Positions 1-5,421 of a DNA stretch of 5,421 nucleotides are shown in pieces. How positions within the stretch are numbered: the stretch's first letter is position 1; each line of letters opens with the position of its first letter. Below the pieces are notes generated by a model that saw nothing but the letters and a program-made list of their open reading frames with translations, was not told the origin of the DNA and did not search any database. Origin of the DNA: Candidatus Halomonas stercoripullorum (lineage in GTDB: Bacteria > Pseudomonadota > Gammaproteobacteria > Pseudomonadales > Halomonadaceae); NCBI GenBank assembly GCA_019114645.1, contig DXFC01000147.1, positions 1-5,421 of the forward strand. The letters run 5' to 3'. A program made the position numbers and the translations under genes.

Positions 1-2
1 GC

Positions 3-683
3 TATGGCTACCTGCGCGTGAGCCAGTTCCAGAGCCGTACCGGGGAGCAGGTCAACAACGCCATCCAGCGCATGGAGCGTGATGGCGCGCTACAGGGATT
101 GGTTCTCGACCTGCGCAATAACCCCGGCGGCATTCTGCAGGCTGCCGTCGCCGTCGCCGATGCCTTCCTTGAAGAGGGGTTGGTGGTCTATACCGAAGGG
201 CGCCTGGAAGATACCCAGATGCGCTTCTCGGCCAACCGGGAAACCGCAGCGCCTGATGTCCCCCTGGTGGTATTGATCAATGGGGGTAGCGCCTCGGCTG
301 CCGAAATCGTGGCCGGCGCCCTTCAGGATCAGCGCCGCGCCGTGATCATGGGCACCGAGAGTTTCGGCAAGGGCTCGGTGCAACAGATCATGCCGCTGGG
401 CAACGGCGAAGGCCTCAAGCTCACCACCGCGCTCTACTACACGCCCAACGGACGCTCGATTCAAGCCATGGGAATCGAACCCGATGTCCGCGTGGTGCGC
501 GGGCGGCTCGAAGTCACCGAGAATAGCCACCAGCTACGCGAAGCCGACCTCGAAGGACATCTGCGCTCCCAGGGCGAACCCCGGGCGGTCAGCGAAGAGA
601 TGGCCGAACGGCTGCGCGAAGACTATCAACTCGCCGAAGCCCTCAACTTGTTGAAAGCTTTAAATGTACTGGAGCGACGCTAA
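3..683 (+). CDS. ctp: C-terminal processing peptidase (S41 family), 5'-truncated by window edge
   Basis: This is the C-terminal part of a periplasmic or envelope serine protease that cleaves proteins near their C-termini. The frame is open to the left edge and starts with Y-G-Y-L-R-V-S-Q-F, the conserved strand following the PDZ domain in this family. The GTG at 18 is therefore an internal valine, not a start. Numbering from that codon, LDLRNNPGG (residues 30-38) is the core S41 motif. GGSASAAEI (89-97) carries the expected nucleophile Ser93, and SFGKGSVQQ (115-123) carries the general-base Lys118, so the Ser/Lys dyad is intact. TPNGRSIQAMGIEPD (142-156) and READLEGHL (174-182) are also family hallmarks. 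The signal peptide and PDZ domain must lie upstream, outside the window. The stop is TAA at 681-683, at the edge of a repeat element, and the gene converges on ubiI. In P. aeruginosa the related CtpA degrades cell-wall hydrolases; the same role here is inference. The exact Ctp subgroup is uncertain. Confidence 0.93.
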   Translation, partial: YGYLRVSQFQSRTGEQVNNAIQRMERDGALQGLVLDLRNNPGGILQAAVAVADAFLEEGLVVYTEGRLEDTQMRFSANRETAAPDVPLVVLINGGSASAAEIVAGALQDQRRAVIMGTESFGKGSVQQIMPLGNGEGLKLTTALYYTPNGRSIQAMGIEPDVRVVRGRLEVTENSHQLREADLEGHLRSQGEPRAVSEEMAERLREDYQLAEALNLLKALNVLERR

Positions 684-744
684 GCAAAAAACTGGCGAGC
701 GAGATGAAGCCTTCCAAGCAAAAAATTGGCGAGCGAGATGAAGC
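682..744. repeat. Tandem direct repeat, two 29-nt copies with period 34
   Basis: Positions 682-710 and 716-744 are the same 29-nt sequence, beginning AAGCAAAAAA and ending GCGAGATGAAGC. They differ only at 692 (C) versus 726 (T). A 5-nt spacer, CTTCC, separates them. The first copy begins inside the TAA stop codon of the protease gene. The second copy is the left arm of the long inverted repeat that follows, so the first is best read as a duplicated left end of that element. Confidence 0.9.
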
Positions 745-842
745 GCAAGGCACGAGGAGCACAAAGCCAGGAGCATATGGGGTATATGTGACTGGCTTGA
801 GCACCGCAGTAACACAGCGATTCACTCGCGCAGCCATTTTTT
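720..842. terminator. Long imperfect inverted repeat, probable bidirectional terminator between convergent genes
   Basis: The left arm AAAAAATTGGCGAGCGAG (720-737) pairs with the right arm CTCGCGCAGCCATTTTTT (825-842). The stem has small bulges and extends inward by TGAA (739-742) pairing with TTCA (821-824). In plus-strand RNA the structure ends in a U-tract (837-842), and in minus-strand RNA it ends in a U-tract from 725-720. It can therefore end transcripts of both the protease gene and the ubi cluster. Its position exactly between the two stop codons fits this role. The length (about 123 nt) and branched interior are unlike a simple Rho-independent terminator and more like an intergenic palindromic repeat element. 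The terminator role is inferred from structure. Confidence 0.7.
764..798. repeat. Central hairpin of the intergenic element
   Basis: AAGCCAG (764-770) pairs perfectly with CTGGCTT (792-798), and CATAT (774-778) pairs perfectly with ATATG (784-788). The two stems are separated by 3-nt internal loops (GAG and TGA) and closed by a GGGGT loop (779-783). The flanks of the hairpin carry a direct GAGCAC repeat (757-762 and 799-804). The hairpin can form in RNA from either strand and is nested inside the longer inverted repeat. Confidence 0.8.
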
Positions 843-2097
843 AACGGCAAGAGTGGGGCAAGCGCCCCCGCTCGCCCACTGCCTGGCGCATCAGTAATCG
901 CTTGATTGGCGTAACCCGGTCGACACTGGAAAGCCCCAGATTGCGACCCAGCGTCAACAAGGGGTTAGAGGTGCCGAACAGCAGGCGAAAGCCATCCATT
1001 AGCGCCAGCATGGCGGTGTTGTCACCACGCCGCCGCCGCGCATAGCGTTCCAACATCCGCACTTCGCCCAGCGGAATGCCGCGTCGGCGTGCGATAAGCA
1101 GCTCCTCGGCCAGCACCGCGGCATCCATCAACCCCAGGTTGACCCCCTGTCCCGCCAGAGGATGAATGCTGTGGGCAGCATCGCCAATCAGGGCAAAGCC
1201 AGGCTGCACGTAGTGTTCGGCATGACGTTGCGTCAGCGGCAGCGACAACGCCTCGTCAAGCACTTCCACCGTACCCAGACGCGCTTCGAATGCCGTGGCG
1301 AGCTCCTGCCCCAGTGCTTCGGCGGAAAGCGCCAGGAGGCGCTGGGCCTCACTCGGTGAAGTCGACCAGACGATCGAGCAGTGCCGCTCATCGCCATCCA
1401 CTGTCAGTGGCAGGAAGGCAAGCGGGCCGGTCGCGCGAAAGACCTGGCGTGCTACACCACCGTGCCCCAGCGCCGTACGCACCGATGTCACGACCGCGAC
1501 ATGGCCTGTGTCGTGCGCACGCACCTCAATGCCTGCCATTTCACGCAGCGGTGAGTGAGCCCCGTCAGCGGCCACCACCAGCGGCGCCGATAGCCGGCGA
1601 CCATCATTGAGCTCGATGATCCGAGGCGCCTTTACGGAAGGAGGTGCATGCAGCGCGGTCACTCGGGCGGCAAGCAGAACAGTCACCGATGGCAGCTCGG
1701 CAAGACGCTGCTCTAGTGCCGCCACGGTCACATCATTTTCGACAATATGCCCCAACAGCGGTACGCCAGCCTGCTCCGCACTGAAGTTCACCTCACCGCT
1801 GCCCTCACCATCCCATACCTGCATGCCGTAATAGGGAGTCACCCGCCGGGCTGCCATCCAGGGCCAGATACCCAGCCCCTCCAGCAAACGCTGGGACACC
1901 GGCGTCAAGGCACTGACACGTCGGGCCGGCAGGCCACAGCCCACATGCCCAGGATCAAGCCCCTCAGGCTTGGCATCGACCAGGGCTACCGCCACTCCAG
2001 CCTGGCCCAGCAACGCAGCCAGTGCCGCGCCCACCATGCCACCTCCCACCACGATGACATCGAAATGGGCCGTCGGTCGTTGCACTGTTTGCGTCAT
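841..2097 (-). CDS. ubiI: FAD-dependent ubiquinone-biosynthesis monooxygenase UbiI (VisC)
   Basis: A 418-residue FAD-dependent aromatic hydroxylase of the UbiH/F/I family. In E. coli, UbiI hydroxylates ring carbon C5 of the prenylphenol intermediate in aerobic ubiquinone synthesis, within the soluble/membrane-associated Ubi complex. Visible motifs are the N-terminal Rossmann dinucleotide motif VVGGGMVG (residues 16-23), RVSALTPVSQRLLEGLG (60-76), ADGAHSPLR (177-185) and GDAAHSIHPLAGQGVNLGL (305-323), the second FAD-binding motif. The stretch YYGMQVWD (89-96) and GHIVEN (116-121) resemble E. coli UbiI (YHGMEVWD, GHIVEN), which favours UbiI over UbiF or UbiH. The ATG at 2095-2097 places the Rossmann motif at the usual distance from the N-terminus, with a purine-rich tract upstream. 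It is the last gene of the cluster, 44 nt after ubiH. Its TAA stop (841-843) lies in the T-tract end of the intergenic repeat element. The exact ring position is inferred from similarity. Confidence 0.93.
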   Translation of the reverse strand: MTQTVQRPTAHFDVIVVGGGMVGAALAALLGQAGVAVALVDAKPEGLDPGHVGCGLPARRVSALTPVSQRLLEGLGIWPWMAARRVTPYYGMQVWDGEGSGEVNFSAEQAGVPLLGHIVENDVTVAALEQRLAELPSVTVLLAARVTALHAPPSVKAPRIIELNDGRRLSAPLVVAADGAHSPLREMAGIEVRAHDTGHVAVVTSVRTALGHGGVARQVFRATGPLAFLPLTVDGDERHCSIVWSTSPSEAQRLLALSAEALGQELATAFEARLGTVEVLDEALSLPLTQRHAEHYVQPGFALIGDAAHSIHPLAGQGVNLGLMDAAVLAEELLIARRRGIPLGEVRMLERYARRRRGDNTAMLALMDGFRLLFGTSNPLLTLGRNLGLSSVDRVTPIKRLLMRQAVGERGRLPHSCR

Positions 2098-2109
2098 GAT
2101 TCTCTCTCT
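2098..2109 (-). promoter_or_regulatory. GA-repeat ribosome-binding region of ubiI
   Basis: On the minus strand the bases just before the ubiI ATG read AGAGAGAGAATC. There is no canonical AAGGAG, only an alternating GA tract able to pair weakly with the anti-Shine-Dalgarno sequence in several registers. The rest of the ubiH-ubiI gap is also purine-rich in the mRNA. Confidence 0.45.
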
Positions 2110-2141
2110 ATCTGACCTGTCTCTTTCGTTCGCCGTTCCAC

Positions 2142-3353
2142 TCAGCGTTCCAGGCCCATGGCCCGTCGTGCCAGCCCCTGGCGCAAGGGGCCAAGCACAT
2201 TCAACCCAACCAGCCCTGCCGCCCTGGCGTGGGCGAGCAGCGGATTATCGATCCCGAACAGCCGTACCAGGCCGTCACTGAATTTGACGATCTGATAGCG
2301 ATCATCGCTGCGCCTGGCCTCGAAGTCACGCAGAGCCGCCATACTGCCCAGCGCCATCCCATTTTGCCTGGCCTGCTCCAGCGCAGCGACCAGGTCGATC
2401 ACTCCCCGCAAGGCCAGATTGAAGCCCTGCCCCGCCACCGGGTGTAGTGCGTGGGCGGCATTACCCAATACCGCCAGCCCCGGACGGATGGTTTCCCGCG
2501 CGGTGACCAGCGTCAACGGATAGGCGTGGCGACTGCCGACACGCCGGAAACGACCCGCACGATCACCAAACACCTGCTGCAACTCAGCCAGAAAATCCCC
2601 ATCGCCCAGTACCAGCCTGGCCTGCTCCGTACCTGCGGGGTGTGTCCAGATCAGTGCCATCTGCCGGCCTGCCAGCGGTAGCAAAGCGATAGGGCCTTCC
2701 CGCGTGAAGCGTTCATAGGCGACACCACCATGGGCACGGCTCATCTCGACATTGGCAAACAGTGCCACCTGATCGTAAGGTTCGGCTTGGGTGCCGATCC
2801 CCAACTGCTGCATCAGCCCCGAGCGCCCGCCGTCTGCCAGCGCTACAAGTCCCGCCTTCAGGACTTCGCCGTTCGAGAGCCGCAACTGATGACTGCCAGG
2901 CTCGGCACTGACGGTTTCTACGCTGACCGGACAATGCCACTCAATGGGCAGCTCGGCCAGGCGTCGATGCAGCACCCGTCCCATCCAGGCATTGGGAATG
3001 ACATATCCCAGAGCCGGCTGACCCAGCTCATCAGCGTTCAGTCGGGTAGCGCCCAACCGGCCTTTCTCGCTGACATGGATATGCCGGATGGGAGTGGCCT
3101 GCTTTATCATTTCCTGCCACAACCCCAGGCGCTGGAAATGTTCCGCCGAGCCCTGCGCCAATGCACTGGAACGCCCATCAAAGCTGGGCTGCCAGGGAGC
3201 AGCATCGGTTTCAGGCATGGCGGCAGCTTCAATGACCGCAACTGACACCCCATGGCGCTCCATCAGTGGCGCCAGAGCGCAAGCCAGACTCGCCCCCACC
3301 AAACCACCGCCGACGATGGCGATATCCACTTCACGACTAGCGCTTGATGACAT
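2142..3353 (-). CDS. ubiH: FAD-dependent 2-polyprenyl-6-methoxyphenol hydroxylase UbiH
   Basis: A 403-residue FAD monooxygenase paralogous to the adjacent UbiI. In E. coli, UbiH hydroxylates C1 of the 6-methoxyphenol intermediate in ubiquinone synthesis. Motifs seen: IVGGGLVGASLA (residues 13-24, FAD Rossmann), FDGRSSALAQGS (58-69), HVSEKGRLG (93-101), ADGGRSGL (173-180), EPYDQVALFANV (191-202), YERFTREGPIALLPL (213-227) and GNAAHALHPVAGQGFNL (297-313). The FDGR, HVS..G and ERFT..GP stretches match E. coli UbiH. So does Asn in GNAA, where UbiI has Asp. The ATG at 3351-3353 is preceded by AAAGG with 8-nt spacing (3362-3366), which supports this start. It lies 74 nt after pepP and 44 nt before ubiI. 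It is probably transcribed with the cluster, though an extra internal promoter in the AT-rich pepP-ubiH gap is possible. Confidence 0.93.
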   Translation of the reverse strand: MSSSASREVDIAIVGGGLVGASLACALAPLMERHGVSVAVIEAAAMPETDAAPWQPSFDGRSSALAQGSAEHFQRLGLWQEMIKQATPIRHIHVSEKGRLGATRLNADELGQPALGYVIPNAWMGRVLHRRLAELPIEWHCPVSVETVSAEPGSHQLRLSNGEVLKAGLVALADGGRSGLMQQLGIGTQAEPYDQVALFANVEMSRAHGGVAYERFTREGPIALLPLAGRQMALIWTHPAGTEQARLVLGDGDFLAELQQVFGDRAGRFRRVGSRHAYPLTLVTARETIRPGLAVLGNAAHALHPVAGQGFNLALRGVIDLVAALEQARQNGMALGSMAALRDFEARRSDDRYQIVKFSDGLVRLFGIDNPLLAHARAAGLVGLNVLGPLRQGLARRAMGLER

Positions 3354-3363
3354 GACGTGGGCC

Positions 3364-3419
3364 TTTGGTGTAATCGTAAATAATGTAGTGTAAATTACGT
3401 AATATCATGCAGCACCAAA
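3364..3419. promoter_or_regulatory. AT-rich pepP-ubiH spacer with palindrome and nested repeats; possible operator or internal promoter
   Basis: This short AT-rich island stands out from its GC-rich surroundings. It contains a perfect 10-bp palindrome ATTACGTAAT (3394-3403). GTGTAA occurs twice in direct orientation, at 3368-3373 and 3388-3393, exactly 20 nt apart. An outer inverted repeat, TTTGGTG (3364-3370) and CACCAAA (3413-3419), brackets the region. On the minus strand, TTTACA (3394-3389) could be a -35 box for ubiH, but no good -10 hexamer follows at the right distance. A regulatory role is therefore only a suggestion. Confidence 0.3.
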
Positions 3420-3427
3420 ACCGCTGT

Positions 3428-4765
3428 TTACTTTTTAGCCATCCACGCTTCAATATCCACCACTCGCCTGGGCACATCACCGGTCAGGACTTCATGCCCT
3501 GCTGGCGTCACCGCAACGTCATCCTCGATGCGAATGCCAATGCCCCGATAAGCCGGCAGCACCTCTTCCGTGTCAGGGATATACAGTCCAGGCTCAATCG
3601 TTACCACCATGCCCGGCTCCAGCGGGCGAGACTTGCCCTCCACCCGGTAAGCACCCACATCGTGCACATCCAGACCCAGCCAGTGTGACGTTGAATGGAG
3701 ATAGAAGCGCCGGTAACTCTCATCGGCAATACACGCTTCAAGTTCGCCTTCAAGCAACCCCAGTTCGATCAAGCCTGCCGTCAGGTCACGCACTACGCCA
3801 TCGTGGATCTCGCCAAGTGTCGCCCCCGGGCGCACTGCCGCTACAGCGCGCTCCTGCGCCGTCAGCACCACGTCGTACAGGGCTCGCTGGGCCGGGCTGA
3901 AGCGCCCATTAACAGGGAAAGTGCGGGTGATATCTCCGGCATATAGGTCAAACTCGGCACCGGCATCGATCAGCACCAGCTCACCCTCGCGTAACGGGTC
4001 ATCATTCTCAATGTAGTGCAACACGCAGGCGTTAGCCCCGCCGCCCACAATGGTGGCATAAGCAGGGCCACTGCCACCGTGCCACTGAAACTCATGTTCC
4101 AGCTCAGCCTGCAGATGGTATTCATAAAGCCCCGGACGGGCCGCTCGCATGGCACGCCGATGGGCCAGCGCTGAAATGTGCGCGGCATGACGCATCAGGG
4201 CCAGCTCGCTCTCGCTTTTGATCAGACGCTGTTCATGCAGCAACGGGGCGAGGTCGACGTAGCTACAGGCGGATACCGCACCGCGCCGTTGCCCGCTGGC
4301 CAGACGCTTACGCATGTCATCCGCCAGCGCTACGGCTTCGCCATCATCAAGCATCAAATAAAACTGGCAGCGGCCAGCGAGCAGTAACGCCAAGCGTTCA
4401 TTACGCTCGGCATTCTCGAACGCCTGATCCACACCATGTTTCTTTACAGCCCCCTCGGCACCCAGGCGGATGCCGGTCCATGCCTCCCTATCTGGGTCAC
4501 GGTCCTGGCAAAACAGCACGCTTTCCCCTTCGCTGCGCCCGGGCAACAGCACCAGCAGTGCATCAGGCTCGGCAAAGCCGGTCAGATAATGGAAGTCACT
4601 GTTCTGGCGGAAAGGGTAGTCGCTGTCATGGGATCGGGTCACCAGACTCCCTCCCCGCAGCAACACCACGCTATCCTGCGGCAAGTGCTGCATCAGCGCC
4701 TCGCGCCGGGCACGGTACTCATCGGGAGAAATCGCAGCAGGACGGGGCAGGGGTTCAGATAGCAT
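3428..4765 (-). CDS. pepP: Xaa-Pro aminopeptidase P, dinuclear manganese enzyme
   Basis: A cytoplasmic metallopeptidase of family M24B that releases the N-terminal residue from peptides whose second residue is proline. It is 445 residues from the chosen start, close to the 441 of E. coli PepP. Counting from the upstream ATG (4768), the N-terminal domain (about 13-180) includes FRQNSDFHYLTGF (53-65). The C-terminal pita-bread domain keeps all five metal ligands: Asp268 in LIDAG, Asp279 in YAGDITR, His362 in SHWLG, Glu392 in TIEPG and Glu415 in RIEDD. The substrate-binding or catalytic His251 (LHY), His369 (DVHD) and Arg413 are also present. Two ATG codons lie in tandem (4766-4768 and 4763-4765). 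AAGGAG (4771-4776) is only 2 nt from the first but 5 nt from the second, so the second is preferred. It sits between ygfB and ubiH in the conserved cluster. Its substrates and any link to ubiquinone are unknown from the sequence. Confidence 0.95.
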   Translation of the reverse strand: MLSEPLPRPAAISPDEYRARREALMQHLPQDSVVLLRGGSLVTRSHDSDYPFRQNSDFHYLTGFAEPDALLVLLPGRSEGESVLFCQDRDPDREAWTGIRLGAEGAVKKHGVDQAFENAERNERLALLLAGRCQFYLMLDDGEAVALADDMRKRLASGQRRGAVSACSYVDLAPLLHEQRLIKSESELALMRHAAHISALAHRRAMRAARPGLYEYHLQAELEHEFQWHGGSGPAYATIVGGGANACVLHYIENDDPLREGELVLIDAGAEFDLYAGDITRTFPVNGRFSPAQRALYDVVLTAQERAVAAVRPGATLGEIHDGVVRDLTAGLIELGLLEGELEACIADESYRRFYLHSTSHWLGLDVHDVGAYRVEGKSRPLEPGMVVTIEPGLYIPDTEEVLPAYRGIGIRIEDDVAVTPAGHEVLTGDVPRRVVDIEAWMAKK

Positions 4766-4770
4766 CATGT

Positions 4771-4776
4771 CTCCTT
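4771..4776 (-). promoter_or_regulatory. Shine-Dalgarno AAGGAG deciding the pepP start
   Basis: A perfect AAGGAG on the minus strand lies in the short ygfB-pepP gap. Its spacing is 2 nt to the first of two adjacent ATG codons and 5 nt to the second. This makes the second (4763-4765) the more likely initiation codon, shortening the protein by one methionine. Confidence 0.75.
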
Positions 4777-4795
4777 GATCAGCTCAGCCAATGAT

Positions 4796-5371
4796 TTAAT
4801 GACGGGTGGTTGTCTCTGTCTCGACCTGGGGTTGTCCCGGATGCTGCTCGGTATAGAGCAGCATGGCCGCCATGCGGGCGTGTTCGGTCAGGGCAAAGAG
4901 ATCATTTTCGTTCTCGCTACTCTCATCGAGATCGGTCTCCATCTGTGCCAACCCGGCCAAGTCAGTGATGGCCTCGCTCAGGGCATCCGACCAGTGCTTG
5001 CGTGGTGTGTCACCGGCGTCTTCGAGCACTTCAAGAAAACCAAGCGTCCACTCTTGCAACCCGCGAGCGCGCTCCGCCAGCGAAAACAGCTCATCGGGCA
5101 GTAGCGGTTCGTAATTCAGCGCACTGTCGGCCAGCGCCTCCAGCGTCTGACGACGCCAATCGAGCAGTGTCTCAGCACTTTCCCGATCACGCGGTTGCTC
5201 GACACCCAACCCTATGCACACCTCTTCCAGCCAGGCCTCGGCAGTCAAATCATGGAGCGCCAGCTCGGCACACAACCGGCCATCCAGAAAAGCGGGGGAC
5301 TGCATACTACCGTGAATCAGAAACAGGTCGGCGAGCATCGAGAAATCCAGGCGGTCGTCGATAGAAGACAT
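4796..5371 (-). CDS. ygfB: YgfB-like UPF0149 family protein
   Basis: A 191-residue acidic protein close in length to E. coli YgfB (192). No signal peptide or membrane segment is visible. The all-helical UPF0149 pattern is recognisable in the N-terminal stretch SMQSPAFLDGRLCAELA (22-38), the middle W..GFLEVLED (108-118), then DLAGLAQ (137-143) and ERARGLQEW (100-108). The helix LTEHARMAAMLLY (161-173) follows an acidic linker, resembling the E. coli helix around EYVRVAALL. Identification rests on these weak motifs plus the diagnostic position just before pepP. The family has no known enzymatic activity. In P. aeruginosa YgfB affects beta-lactam resistance by damping expression controlled by the antiterminator AlpA; whether that applies here is unknown. 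The ATG at 5369-5371 has AAGGG 7 nt upstream (5379-5383). It is the first visible gene of the cluster. Its stop lies 27-30 nt before pepP. Confidence 0.85.
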   Translation of the reverse strand: MSSIDDRLDFSMLADLFLIHGSMQSPAFLDGRLCAELALHDLTAEAWLEEVCIGLGVEQPRDRESAETLLDWRRQTLEALADSALNYEPLLPDELFSLAERARGLQEWTLGFLEVLEDAGDTPRKHWSDALSEAITDLAGLAQMETDLDESSENENDLFALTEHARMAAMLLYTEQHPGQPQVETETTTRH

Positions 5372-5421
5372 CAGGTCACCCTTGTCATGAGAAGTCCCGC
5401 CCTCCTTCGGTCATGCTGCGT
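5371..5421 (-). other. ygfB upstream region with a reading frame that overlaps the ygfB start
   Basis: The only non-coding sequence at the right edge holds the ygfB Shine-Dalgarno AAGGG (5379-5383) and a second, stronger AAGGAGG (5401-5407). One minus-strand frame is open from the edge and ends at TGA (5371-5373), sharing one base with the ygfB ATG (TGATG). Its last 16 codons read TQHDRRRAGLLMTRVT. This could be the end of an upstream gene, a five-codon leader (ATG at 5386-5388, 12 nt from AAGGAGG), or chance. No convincing promoter can be assigned in these 50 nt. Confidence 0.3.

Noticed and set aside
18..20. GTG as the start of the S41 peptidase
   Set aside because: The frame is open upstream to the window edge and encodes Y-G-Y-L-R before it, a conserved part of the family. 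The gene is truncated by the window, not by mutation.
90..530. A 146-residue minus-strand frame antisense to the protease gene
   Set aside because: It is a frame shadow of a clearly conserved S41 domain, with no recognisable domain of its own.
682..744. CRISPR-like direct repeats
   Set aside because: Only two copies exist, separated by 5 nt. The repeat is the arm of a larger inverted repeat, and no cas gene is nearby.
643..837. A 64-residue minus-strand reading frame across the gene junction
   Set aside because: It is almost wholly the translation of the repeat element plus the antisense of the protease 3' end. No ribosome-binding logic or family similarity is evident. It is likely to recur as a spurious hypothetical protein wherever the element occurs.
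2730..3245. A 171-residue plus-strand frame antisense to ubiH
   Set aside because: It lies wholly opposite conserved UbiH motifs and has a composition typical of an antisense shadow in GC-rich DNA, with no recognisable motif.
841..3353. Recent tandem duplication of one monooxygenase gene
   Set aside because: UbiI and UbiH share family motifs but diverge widely and each matches its own E. coli orthologue. The pair is an ancient paralogy with a conserved order, not a local duplication.
5002..5364. A plus-strand frame antisense to ygfB
   Set aside because: It is rich in Arg, Pro and Ala, typical of a GC-rich shadow frame, and the opposite strand has the better-supported YgfB family protein with a ribosome-binding site.

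Overview
The window looks like chromosomal core DNA of a GC-rich gammaproteobacterium. The sequence style, the gene order and the halophile-like acidic proteins suggest the Halomonas/Oceanospirillales group; this genus call is inference, not proof. No phage, plasmid, insertion sequence, CRISPR array or tRNA/rRNA gene is visible.

Layout: at the left edge is the 3' part of a plus-strand S41 carboxyl-terminal processing protease (3-683), whose signal and PDZ regions lie outside the window. It converges on a four-gene minus-strand cluster, read from right to left: a YgfB/UPF0149 protein (5371-4796), Xaa-Pro aminopeptidase PepP (4765-3428), UbiH (3353-2142) and UbiI/VisC (2097-841). Gaps within the cluster are 30, 74 and 44 nt, so it is probably one operon. 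This is the conserved ygfB-pepP-ubiH-ubiI order of E. coli and pseudomonads. No gap exceeds 160 nt. The last 50 nt (5372-5421) hold only the ygfB ribosome-binding region and possibly the end of another reading frame.

Function: UbiH and UbiI are paralogous FAD monooxygenases that hydroxylate different ring positions during ubiquinone synthesis. PepP removes N-terminal residues preceding proline. YgfB is a small acidic protein with a regulatory role in Pseudomonas. No direct biochemical link from PepP or YgfB to ubiquinone is evident, although the linkage is old and conserved.

The only structurally striking DNA is the junction of the two converging transcription units (682-842). It is filled from stop codon to stop codon by a long imperfect inverted repeat with A/T-tract ends and a perfect-stem central hairpin, and its left arm is duplicated. 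It looks like a multi-copy intergenic palindromic element acting as a bidirectional terminator. A smaller point is the AT-rich pepP-ubiH gap, which carries a 10-bp palindrome and nested repeats. I see no evidence of a new multi-gene system here.
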